A stretch of DNA of 64,000 nucleotides from Tritrichomonas musculus (lineage: Eukaryota; Parabasalia; Tritrichomonadida; Tritrichomonadidae), in contig JAPFFF010000003.1 of the NCBI GenBank assembly GCA_039105265.1, positions 2,108,001-2,172,000 on the forward strand, written 5' to 3'. This document shows, in pieces, positions 51,561 to 59,553 of this stretch. A program made the translations under genes and the position numbers. The first letter of the stretch is position 1, and each line of letters begins with the position of its first letter. The notes beneath the pieces were generated by a model, which was given only the letters and a program-made list of their open reading frames with translations, had not been told where the DNA came from and did not search any database.

Positions 51561-52427
51561 ATGGATGAACCCCCAAGTGCAGAACTAATAAATAAAGTAG
51601 AAACATTGATTAAAGAAACCTTACGGAAGAACATGAAAGAAATAGATGGAGCATTAATTAAACCATTATCACCTGATTATCCTTTTAGCACAAACGGTAT
51701 ATATTTTTTAATTGGTAAACCAGGTGCTGGTAAAAGTTTTTGGATATGGAGACATATTATGATAACAGAGAGGTTGTTTAAACATCCATACTACCAAAAG
51801 ATAATATTTTGCTCAAGCTCTGGTAAAATGGATAAAACAGCTGAAACACTTAATAAACAGATACAATCAAGAATCGATTATGTAAAGGAAAGAGAATTAA
51901 TGAGTTATCTAAAACGACATCTTCGAAGAAAGATAAAGTATTATGCCATTGTCAAATATGTACTATCTCGAATGAAAGAGACCAATGACGAAATGAGGAG
52001 GCTCATTGAGAAGCATCATTTAAATGAGCTCAATGATAAAATAATATATATAGCCAATAAGTTAGTCAAGTATGAAACATCATCATATCCATATAACACA
52101 TTATTGATACTAGATGATTGTGCAGGTAGTGATTTATTAAAGAATGGTAATAGTGAATTTATCAAGTTGTTAACCAAAACAAGACACTATAATTTAACAT
52201 GTATCATGGCAATACAAACAATTCGATTTGTTCATATGAATGCTAAAAGGTTAGCAACAGATATCATATGTTATACAGGATATAGTGAGGAAGATTTTAC
52301 GAGCTTGTTGCAACAAACAAATAACTCATTAAATACTAAACAGACAGTAGCTGAGTACCTACAACATAAAGAACCACATGAAAAATTCGTAATGAATATT
52401 TCTGCTAATAAGTACTATTTTGAATAA
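51561..52427 (+). CDS. Polinton FtsK/HerA-type genome-packaging ATPase
   Basis: 288 residues. Walker A GKPGAGKSFWIW near residue 55, Walker B TLLILDDCAG near residue 185 and a following TKTRHYNLTCIMAIQT segment match the A32-like packaging ATPases. It lies 10 bp after the integrase in a tight plus-strand cluster. Confidence 0.92.
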   Translation: MDEPPSAELINKVETLIKETLRKNMKEIDGALIKPLSPDYPFSTNGIYFLIGKPGAGKSFWIWRHIMITERLFKHPYYQKIIFCSSSGKMDKTAETLNKQIQSRIDYVKERELMSYLKRHLRRKIKYYAIVKYVLSRMKETNDEMRRLIEKHHLNELNDKIIYIANKLVKYETSSYPYNTLLILDDCAGSDLLKNGNSEFIKLLTKTRHYNLTCIMAIQTIRFVHMNAKRLATDIICYTGYSEEDFTSLLQQTNNSLNTKQTVAEYLQHKEPHEKFVMNISANKYYFE

Positions 52428-52445
52428 TTTTTTATTATTTTTTAA

Positions 52446-52901
52446 ATGGGAATTCAACGTCATTCAGAAGAAGATTATTGGAAGCCAAATTATGCTAAAC
52501 AAAAAGAATTTTCTCCATGGCAAACGATAATAAAAGGAGGAGTAGGTTTAGGTGGTAAATTATTAATGGGAGCTGCAGATAGTTTTACTGGAGGTCTTGC
52601 AAGTAAATTATTGGATGCTTCAGCAGGTGGATTAACCAAGCATGCTGGTGTTATTGGTTCAGTTGCGAGAGGTCTTGGTGAAAGCTTCTTGAGCGATAAA
52701 ACAAGAAATAGATTAGCAAACATAGCTGACACAGCATTAAAATATGTCCCAGAAGGAAATGTGAAAACTGCCTTGTCATCAATTAATAAATCTGCAAAAG
52801 GCGATTCAGTTGGTGTACCTCTTGAAAAGCCAACATTTTCATCTAATTCATTAAAAGAGAGTGAATTTACTACAAACAATCATGCGAGAACTTACATCTG
52901 A
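52446..52901 (+). CDS. Polinton Gly/Ala-rich small virion-protein candidate (151 aa)
   Basis: A central Gly/Ala-rich amphipathic segment (GGVGLGGKLLMGAADSF, then GGLASKLLDASAGG) recalls the membrane-active pVI-type proteins of adenovirus-like elements. That role is inferred from composition and position between the ATPase and the capsid gene. Confidence 0.6.
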   Translation: MGIQRHSEEDYWKPNYAKQKEFSPWQTIIKGGVGLGGKLLMGAADSFTGGLASKLLDASAGGLTKHAGVIGSVARGLGESFLSDKTRNRLANIADTALKYVPEGNVKTALSSINKSAKGDSVGVPLEKPTFSSNSLKESEFTTNNHARTYI

Positions 52902-52950
52902 TGAAAACTCAATAAAACTCAATTTATGGACTTTTTTTGTTTATTTTTAA

Positions 52951-53487
52951 ATGTCAAAACATCTAACAGGTTCTAAGAGACTTGCGGTTATTCATAAATG
53001 GTTGAATGGAAGGGATGACCCAGATTGGGAAGTTTTGCCAACAAAGAAGAAAGACAAGTATATAGTAAAACCCCGAAAAACTCCAATTCGTCAAGATTCT
53101 CAAGAAAACTCAGAAAGTGAAAATATCGAAGAAACTCAAGAAAACTCAAATAGTGATGATTTTGAAGAAACTCCCAGAAAGTCATTAAGTTCGAAAGCTG
53201 CACGAAAACCTCCAAAACCACGAAAACCTCAACAAACATATGACCCTACTGTGAATGAAGAAATACTCAAACAATTAAAATCACTAGGTGAAGAAATGAA
53301 GATAAGTCGAGAAAAGAAAGAACAGAGACGAATGATAAAAGAGGTTGTTGATAAAAGAATGAGTCAACCAAGACAACAATATGTTCCTGAAGAACCACAA
53401 CAACAATATGAAGAACCACCACAACAATATATACCTCCTCAACGAATAATGGGTAGGAGAAATCGCATCTTTGAAGATATGATGTAA
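52951..53487 (+). CDS. Polinton basic Pro/Gln-rich protein (178 aa)
   Basis: The N-terminal part has a Trp-containing basic segment. The middle has two acidic Ser/Glu repeats (ENSESENIEETQ, then ENSNSDDFEETP) and a RKPPKPRKPQQ stretch, and the tail is Gln/Tyr/Pro-rich. Probably a disordered DNA-core or scaffold protein. It sits 18 bp before the capsid gene. Confidence 0.6.
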   Translation: MSKHLTGSKRLAVIHKWLNGRDDPDWEVLPTKKKDKYIVKPRKTPIRQDSQENSESENIEETQENSNSDDFEETPRKSLSSKAARKPPKPRKPQQTYDPTVNEEILKQLKSLGEEMKISREKKEQRRMIKEVVDKRMSQPRQQYVPEEPQQQYEEPPQQYIPPQRIMGRRNRIFEDMM

Positions 53488-53505
53488 ATTTTTTTCATCT
53501 AAAAA

Positions 53506-55188
53506 ATGCTCAACAAGGAACAATATATGAGAACCTCAGCTGAGGTTTGTACCCAAATTGCATCCTATTTTGATGTTGTCGATAATTGCATAGCACTTAG
53601 TGATACAAATAAAGCATACTCATTAAATCCACAAACTTCGTATTCACCATCACCACCAATTAAGAGTGGTTCATATACAACATGTATTATCTCGCCCAAT
53701 ACACATAATACAGCAGATATATATAATGGCTTTATTCGAGCAGATATGAAAGTGATGATAAAAATAGACAAGCCAATTCTAAGTGATTTAGAAAATGTCA
53801 GTGGTTATAATTTTGGTAAGGTATGGTTTGGTTTTAAGGATGCTCGAGATGCTGTTGAGAAGTATGAAATTGTAGCTAATGGTATGACGCTTTATACCCA
53901 GAACTTTGGATGTGAAGAATCCTTTTTAACTGCATGTTGTGCAAATGAAGTTACTAAAAGAGCTGATATATATAGTAAAGCAAGACATAAGGATATTTGG
54001 AATGATACTCATGGAAGGAGATGTGGTTTTGTTGCAAATCTTAACAAAGATGTGACTTCTGTCACTGAAACAATTAGATTAAAGATTGATTTACGACGAT
54101 TCCTACCATTATCTAATATCAAGTACTTGCCAGCATTTGCAGGTAAAATCGAATTACGTCTATACTTTTCAACAGCTGGTATGGTATATTGTCCAGTTGG
54201 TTTTGAAAAGAGCTTGGTTGCTAATCCACATATAATGAAAGACTTCAATGTTGATGAAATTACCAATGAATTTCGACCTATTGGAGAACCAATATGGATG
54301 TGGACAAGTACCGAAAAAATAGCAATGGATAAGATTAATGACCCCAACAATCTTCCACCTGTTGGTGAAAATCATGGAGGAGCATATGAAGTCGCAGGAG
54401 CTAACAATACTAAGTCAAGAGTTGACCGAACAATTTACAGTGATTGGAGAACTTGGAGTGTTGTTGATTATTCCATTGAAGAATGCGCGAGTATTATACC
54501 TTGTTTTGGTATTCATGAATCTGTATATACAGCACTTGTTCAAAGATATGCTAACCCACAACATCCACTTACATTCCCAACACAGATTATGTCATTTTAC
54601 ACTTGTACAAGACCTCTTAATAATGAACAAGATAAAGCAACTATTACTATTACACCTAATTTTGTAGATAGTATGTTTTGCTTATTCCCACTCAAGCATA
54701 CGCATAAGACATACTTCAAGAATCCTATGTTTGAAGCATTTCATATGAATTGTGGTAATTACAACAATATTCCTGCTAAAGCATTTGGTACTAATGGTAA
54801 GTATCCAGAGTTCCTCGAATATTGCCAGAATGCAATGAACATGAATGGAGAGCAAAATGGATTTAACAAAGAGGTTATAGCAAGTCTAGCTAATGAGTAT
54901 CAATATAATGAAAATACAACAGGTTATTATCCAAATGATAGGTCCTCATTCTTCATAGGTCTTCCAACTGAAACGGATGGAACATATCAACAAGGTCTTT
55001 CAAGTCTTGCACCTATTAACTTCGAACTGATATGTAGTCAAAAGGCAGATAATCCATTTAGAAAGGAAGTTGATACGCCTCCATTATTATGCTTATTAAC
55101 AGATATATCAATTAGTATTTTGATTAGACCAAATGGTATGCCACCATCAGTACGTATTGGTCCTTATGATTTAACAACCCCTGAATAA
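53506..55188 (+). CDS. Polinton major capsid protein (double jelly-roll type)
   Basis: 560 residues with beta-rich composition, located in the usual place after the ATPase. SGYNFGKVWFGFKDARDAVE and SNIKYLPAFAGKIELRLYFS are typical of the N-terminal jelly roll. The size agrees with the family. I identify it from length, position and strand pattern rather than from a catalytic motif. Confidence 0.8.
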   Translation: MLNKEQYMRTSAEVCTQIASYFDVVDNCIALSDTNKAYSLNPQTSYSPSPPIKSGSYTTCIISPNTHNTADIYNGFIRADMKVMIKIDKPILSDLENVSGYNFGKVWFGFKDARDAVEKYEIVANGMTLYTQNFGCEESFLTACCANEVTKRADIYSKARHKDIWNDTHGRRCGFVANLNKDVTSVTETIRLKIDLRRFLPLSNIKYLPAFAGKIELRLYFSTAGMVYCPVGFEKSLVANPHIMKDFNVDEITNEFRPIGEPIWMWTSTEKIAMDKINDPNNLPPVGENHGGAYEVAGANNTKSRVDRTIYSDWRTWSVVDYSIEECASIIPCFGIHESVYTALVQRYANPQHPLTFPTQIMSFYTCTRPLNNEQDKATITITPNFVDSMFCLFPLKHTHKTYFKNPMFEAFHMNCGNYNNIPAKAFGTNGKYPEFLEYCQNAMNMNGEQNGFNKEVIASLANEYQYNENTTGYYPNDRSSFFIGLPTETDGTYQQGLSSLAPINFELICSQKADNPFRKEVDTPPLLCLLTDISISILIRPNGMPPSVRIGPYDLTTPE

Positions 55189-55219
55189 ACATAAAGAAGG
55201 ATATTTTATTTTTTTGTAA

Positions 55220-55654
55220 ATGTCGAATGATTATAGAAGCCCACATGCTGAGATTGTTGGAAGAGAAGGTATGATGTTTAATGAAGCTACCATGAAAAAT
55301 AAAGACCTAGAATTCCAACATTTTGGTGTATTCAGTAATACTAATACATATTCAGTCACATTCAATCCTTTTATTAATCGACCACCTACCCAGATTATTG
55401 AACATGAGGACCCTGTTAGATTTCCAGATACTCGAGAACATATAACGAAACCTCTACATGAACCTCCTGTTAGCATAACTGATGGTGGATTTTATAGACA
55501 TATTGGTCAACATGATAAACCAGTACCTCTACTACCAAAATATCTTAAAAAGCCTGAACCACCTGCTATGCAAGGTAGAGCAAGAGAATATAATAAACAA
55601 GATATTAGATATGGACCTACACAACATGTTATTACTCAAAACAATATCTATTAA
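55220..55654 (+). CDS. Polinton Pro-rich protein (144 aa)
   Basis: True ATG, 31 bp after the capsid gene on the same strand. Rich in Pro, His, Arg and Tyr, with FNPFINRPPTQIIEHEDPVRF. Probably a minor virion or scaffold protein by position only. Confidence 0.6.
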   Translation: MSNDYRSPHAEIVGREGMMFNEATMKNKDLEFQHFGVFSNTNTYSVTFNPFINRPPTQIIEHEDPVRFPDTREHITKPLHEPPVSITDGGFYRHIGQHDKPVPLLPKYLKKPEPPAMQGRAREYNKQDIRYGPTQHVITQNNIY

Positions 55655-55673
55655 AAGTTTTTTTCAAACTTAA

Positions 55674-56198
55674 ATGATTAAGAAGAGAAGTACAACCAAT
55701 GGAGTTCAAGCAAATGTATCTTTAGAACCATCAGCAGCTGCATCATCTACATCAAACATTAACAACAACATTATTATTAATAAGAGAGATGATGGCAAGG
55801 AAGACATTGTTATTACAAGAGACATTGGAGTGCAAACTGAACCAGTTGAAGTTGAACCAGATGTAAGGAATGTTATACTTGAAGCATATGCACAAATACT
55901 ACTTAATCAAGACAAAGCACTACTAGCTAATATTATATCAAAGAAAAGTATCATAGTACCTATTGAATCTCTTTGCAACATCATCAAAGCAATACTACAT
56001 GTAAATGAAGTTGAAGTACAACTTAATGAAGATGTTGGATGTTGTGCAGCAAAGAGTAGTCCAATACAAAAAATTGATGCTATAAAAATCATTAAAGATA
56101 ATGGAGAAGTAGTTATTGATTTGAAACAAGTATATAATAAAGAATATAATGAACTTGTTAATAATTATCATGTATGTTTAAAATATTGTATAGTATAA
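55674..56198 (+). CDS. Polinton protein with IGVQTEP motif (174 aa)
   Basis: A Ser/Ala/Asn-rich N-terminus leads to DIVITRDIGVQTEPVEVEP and then a helical domain of about 110 residues with two adjacent Cys. No known fold. The Q-T motif sits in a predicted disordered linker, as linear motifs usually do. Confidence 0.65.
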   Translation: MIKKRSTTNGVQANVSLEPSAAASSTSNINNNIIINKRDDGKEDIVITRDIGVQTEPVEVEPDVRNVILEAYAQILLNQDKALLANIISKKSIIVPIESLCNIIKAILHVNEVEVQLNEDVGCCAAKSSPIQKIDAIKIIKDNGEVVIDLKQVYNKEYNELVNNYHVCLKYCIV

Positions 56199-56225
56199 AA
56201 AATTAGAAGTAGTTATTTTTTACTC

Positions 56226-56588
56226 TTACTCCTTATCTTTTGGTGATGAAGCTTCTTGTTCATCATCTTCTTGTGTCTCTTGCGAGTCAGACACTATTGG
56301 CACTTGAAAGCCAAGAGGTTTTGGTTTTGGAGATTGTGGATTCTTTTTGATATAAACCTCACAGGTAGTGAGATTCATTTGAGTAAGTGCACCAGCAATC
56401 TTGTTCAAGTTGGTTTGTATCAAAGGGTCATAGTTGATGCAGACACTAGATGGTGTAGAGTTTGTTATTTTTTGGTTGAACAGGAATACAACCTCTTTAA
56501 CAGCATTGGTGATTTCAGCATTAGCACTTTTTATATCATTCTTTTGCTGTTTTTGGTATTCTTTGAAGTCTTTTGCGGTAGACGACAT
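56226..56588 (-). CDS. Polinton helical protein (120 aa)
   Basis: Starts at ATG 56,588 (MSSTAKDFKEYQKQQ); the open frame upstream reaches only a TTG. The N-terminal coiled coil is followed by a Pro/Ser-rich tail with acidic end. It is convergent with the preceding gene and divergent from the next one (57-bp spacer). Confidence 0.6.
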   Translation of the reverse strand: MSSTAKDFKEYQKQQKNDIKSANAEITNAVKEVVFLFNQKITNSTPSSVCINYDPLIQTNLNKIAGALTQMNLTTCEVYIKKNPQSPKPKPLGFQVPIVSDSQETQEDDEQEASSPKDKE

Positions 56589-56645
56589 TTTAAAAAATGA
56601 AGTGATTTTGAAAAAATAATTCAATTTTTTATCTCCAATGAAATC

Positions 56646-56912
56646 ATGAGCCAAAATTTAGATTTAGGTGAGTTCAAAGAAACAGCCATTATCAAAAAAC
56701 TCAAGAAGTCGAAAAGCAAAGAGAATCTTCAGAGTGTCGAAAAAAGAGGAAGGAAACCAAAATATGCAACAGTTGAAGAAAGAAATGAAGCACGTAAGAA
56801 ACAACAAAAGGCATATCGTGAAAGAAAGAAAAAAGAAGTACAAAGTATGAAGGAAAAAATAAAAGAATATGAAAATAAAGAGGTATCACATGAGGAAAAA
56901 GGTAGCTTATGA
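56646..56912 (+). CDS. Polinton basic bZIP-like small protein (88 aa)
   Basis: A very basic helical protein: RGRKPKYATVEERNEARKKQQ followed by KAYRERKKKEVQSM. The ATVEERNEARKKQQKAYRERKKK pattern is typical of basic-region DNA-binding helices of capsid and transcription proteins in such elements. Its last codons and stop lie in the first unit of the 19-bp tandem array. Confidence 0.6.
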   Translation: MSQNLDLGEFKETAIIKKLKKSKSKENLQSVEKRGRKPKYATVEERNEARKKQQKAYRERKKKEVQSMKEKIKEYENKEVSHEEKGSL

Positions 56913-57109
56913 GGAAAAAGGTAGCTTATGAGGAAAAAGGTAGCTTATGAGGAAAAAGGTAGCTTATGAGGAAAAAGGTAGCTTATGAGGAAAAAGGTAG
57001 CTTATGAGGAAAAAGGTAGCTTATGAGGAAAAAGGTAGCTTATGAGGAAAAAGGTAGCTTATGAGGAAAAAGGTAGCTTATGAGGAAAAAGGTAGCTTAT
57101 GAGGAAAAA
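56891..57109. repeat. 19-bp tandem array, 11 units
   Basis: GGTAGCTTATGAGGAAAAA repeats with perfect 19-bp spacing from 56,901 to 57,091. Units look identical, so the array is recently expanded. Confidence 0.95.
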
Positions 57110-57170
57110 CAAGTACCTCGAAAAAAAACAAGTACCTCGAAAAAAACAAGTACCTAAAAAAAACAAGTAG

Positions 57171-57203
<33 letters not shown>

Positions 57204-57478
57204 AAGTACCTCGAAAAAAAACAAGTACCTCGAAAAAAAACAAGTAGCTAAAAAAAAAAAAACAAGTACCTCGAAAAAAAACAAGTACCTCGAAAAAAAC
57301 AAGTACCTCGAAAAAAACAAGTAGCTAAAAAAAACAAGTACCTAAAAAAAAAAACAAGTACCTAAAAAAAAACAAGTACCTCGAAAAAAAACAAGTACCT
57401 CGAAAAAAACAAGTACCTCGAAAAAAAACAAGTACCTCGAAAAAAAACAAGTACCTCGAAAAAAACAAGTAGTTAAAA
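57107..57478. repeat. AAACAAGTACCTCG tandem array
   Basis: About twenty short units of about 17-19 bp (AAACAAGTACCTCG with variants AAACAAGTAGCTA and AAACAAGTACCTA) plus a 26-nt A run near 57,173. The core ACAAGTACCTCG matches the terminal-array core ACAACTACCTCG at 11 of 12 positions. Confidence 0.92.
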
Positions 57479-57487
57479 AATTTTTAG

Positions 57488-57913
57488 TTATTCATTTTTC
57501 TTGTAGTACATTGTGATGAACTTCTTGTTTCTTTTCACTTTCTTATGTGTAAAGTGTCTCTTTGTTCCATCGAGATGCCCGAAACCAAGTCGAGTAATAG
57601 GTAGTTCATGACCAAAGAACATGTTGTACAAGTTAACAATGTCTCTTGCAGGATAACAATCTTTCTCGAGGTTGTCAAACCATTCATCGTACCTCTTTTT
57701 TTGTTTTGCTCGAAGTCGATGTGCATCATTTTCAAGAGCATGAGCATAATTTTCACACATCGTTCTTAAATTTGATGTATCATCTTCAACTTTTAGTTGA
57801 GATATTTTTTTCGACATGTTTATATTTATTTTGTAGTCGAATGAATCACAACCTTTAGGAGGTGTTTGTTTTTGTAAAATATCTTCTATTTTATCTTCTT
57901 CTTCATTCATCAT
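57488..57913 (-). CDS. Polinton basic protein (141 aa)
   Basis: An acidic N-terminus is followed by a helical middle with YDEWFDNLEKD and a strongly basic C-terminal tail (HFTHKKVKRNKKF). Its stop lies ten bp from the tandem array, so two convergent genes end on either side of the arrays. Function unknown. Confidence 0.65.
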   Translation of the reverse strand: MMNEEEDKIEDILQKQTPPKGCDSFDYKININMSKKISQLKVEDDTSNLRTMCENYAHALENDAHRLRAKQKKRYDEWFDNLEKDCYPARDIVNLYNMFFGHELPITRLGFGHLDGTKRHFTHKKVKRNKKFITMYYKKNE

Positions 57914-58089
57914 TAATAAAATAATAGTGATATTAATAAATATATTTTTTTTAAAATTTCAATATATTTTATTTTTTTTTAATTCAATTTTTGAATTTTT
58001 ATAGTTAATGTAACTTTTTCAAAGAAAAATATCCACCTTCGAGTTTTTCTACGAAATTTAAAATTTAGTGATATCAACAAGAAAATTAA
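57914..58089. other. Divergent promoter region of the Polinton
   Basis: AT-rich spacer between the basic protein (minus) and the coiled-coil protein (plus). Confidence 0.45.
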
Positions 58090-58094
58090 TCATT
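58090..58094 (+). promoter_or_regulatory. Initiator-like motif TCATT
   Basis: Its +1 A at 58,092 is 15 nt before the ATG at 58,107, so it also supports that start over the upstream GTG. Confidence 0.5.
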
Positions 58095-58106
58095 TTTATA
58101 CTTGTA

Positions 58107-59486
58107 ATGTCCTTCCAGTATAGCTCAGATAGCGATGTTAGTCTATTTGACTCGATCGAGCAATTGGGTCAACAAGCTCCACCATCAGATCCGCCATCAG
58201 CTCCACCCGCAGACGATTGGTTCAAGAACATGACCCCAGAACAACTCGAATCAATGAAGCAGTACATCATGAAGCAGCAAGAAGAAGCAGCTAGATTAAA
58301 GAAGCAGCAAGAAGAAGATGAAGCAAGAAGGAAGAAGAAGCAGCAACAAGAAGAAGAAGAAAGGAAGAAGCAGCAACAAGAAGAAGAAGCAAGAAGGAAG
58401 AAGCAGCAACAAGAAGAAGAAGAAGCAGCAACAAGAAGGAAGAAGCAGCAACAAGAAGAAGAAGAAGCATTAGCAAGATTGAAGCAAGAAGACGATGCAA
58501 GAAGGAAGAAGCAGCAGTACGTGCCATTTTCGAGTAAAGTATTTCCACCACCTCGATATCATCCACTCCTTCCTCCTACACCAAATACATTACCAAAAAT
58601 ACCACCACCACCTCCAAGACTTGGTCCTATATCCAGACCATCTGGATTTACAGAACCGCAGAAGACAAGTACCAATCCGAAGGAAGAAACAAAAATCGAA
58701 GATGTTGTTGAAGAACCATCACCAGCTCGCAAAGAACCATACAAGCCACCGAAAAGTGTTCATGATATGAAATCCAATAGTGATTATAAGGAGGATAATG
58801 TTCGTCCATTCGACTTTCGAGAAGAAATGGAACAATTAATAGAAGAAAATGAAAACTTGAAAGACCGATTAACGAAGTTGGAGGAGAAAATGACTGGTGT
58901 AGAATTTCACATTGAAGACATCAATCACAATGCTGAAGAACTCAGGAAAGACATTGATAGTAGCGACGAATACGCACTCGAGCTGATGAAATTGGAACTT
59001 ACTCCAAAAAAGGTGGCGAAGTACATTAACAAAATTCACGACCTCAAGAAGGACGTGGCGGATCTGAAAAATGCTCAACAAGCTGGTCCTCCAACAACTG
59101 ATTCATTTGCAGAGAAGTATGTAAGAACTCAATTGATGGACAACGAACTAGACCATCTTCGATACATGTTTGACACCATTCCCCAGACTTCTACAGCTGA
59201 ACAAACATCATTGTTCAAGACATATGGATGGAAGTTGTCCAATTGCATTTATCATCTTCGACCATACTTATCACCAGAAGAGAAAGAGAAGTTGGACAAT
59301 TCATGCGACTTCGTTAAAAAAGACAGGAGGCAATCACCGAAACAAGTGATGAAGAACATCAAAACCTTCAATGAAGGTATGATAAAGAACCAATATCAAC
59401 AAAAATCTGATATGAAGTCGAAAGGAAATGAATTCCAATATAATTTTCCACATCTAGATGATGATGATAATGGATATCCTCAATAA
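58107..59486 (+). CDS. Polinton long coiled-coil protein (459 aa)
   Basis: Starts at ATG 58,107; an upstream in-frame GTG would add a false hydrophobic leader and lies before the initiator-like motif. Residues about 55-150 are an Arg/Lys/Gln/Glu repeat helix (KKQQQEEEE type, a codon-repeat expansion). A Pro-rich linker covers about 150-210, then two further coiled coils and a helical end. Probably structural; no known family. Confidence 0.7.
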   Translation: MSFQYSSDSDVSLFDSIEQLGQQAPPSDPPSAPPADDWFKNMTPEQLESMKQYIMKQQEEAARLKKQQEEDEARRKKKQQQEEEERKKQQQEEEARRKKQQQEEEEAATRRKKQQQEEEEALARLKQEDDARRKKQQYVPFSSKVFPPPRYHPLLPPTPNTLPKIPPPPPRLGPISRPSGFTEPQKTSTNPKEETKIEDVVEEPSPARKEPYKPPKSVHDMKSNSDYKEDNVRPFDFREEMEQLIEENENLKDRLTKLEEKMTGVEFHIEDINHNAEELRKDIDSSDEYALELMKLELTPKKVAKYINKIHDLKKDVADLKNAQQAGPPTTDSFAEKYVRTQLMDNELDHLRYMFDTIPQTSTAEQTSLFKTYGWKLSNCIYHLRPYLSPEEKEKLDNSCDFVKKDRRQSPKQVMKNIKTFNEGMIKNQYQQKSDMKSKGNEFQYNFPHLDDDDNGYPQ

Positions 59487-59531
59487 ACAATTAATTTTTT
59501 AACTTTTTCTTTTGTTTTTATTTTTATCGTT

Positions 59532-59536
59532 TCACT
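59532..59536 (+). promoter_or_regulatory. Initiator-like motif TCACT
   Basis: Its +1 A at 59,534 is 20 nt before the polymerase ATG and lies in the 67-bp gap after the coiled-coil gene. It supports separate transcription of the polymerase. Confidence 0.5.
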
Positions 59537-59553
59537 TTTATTTTGTGTTAAAC

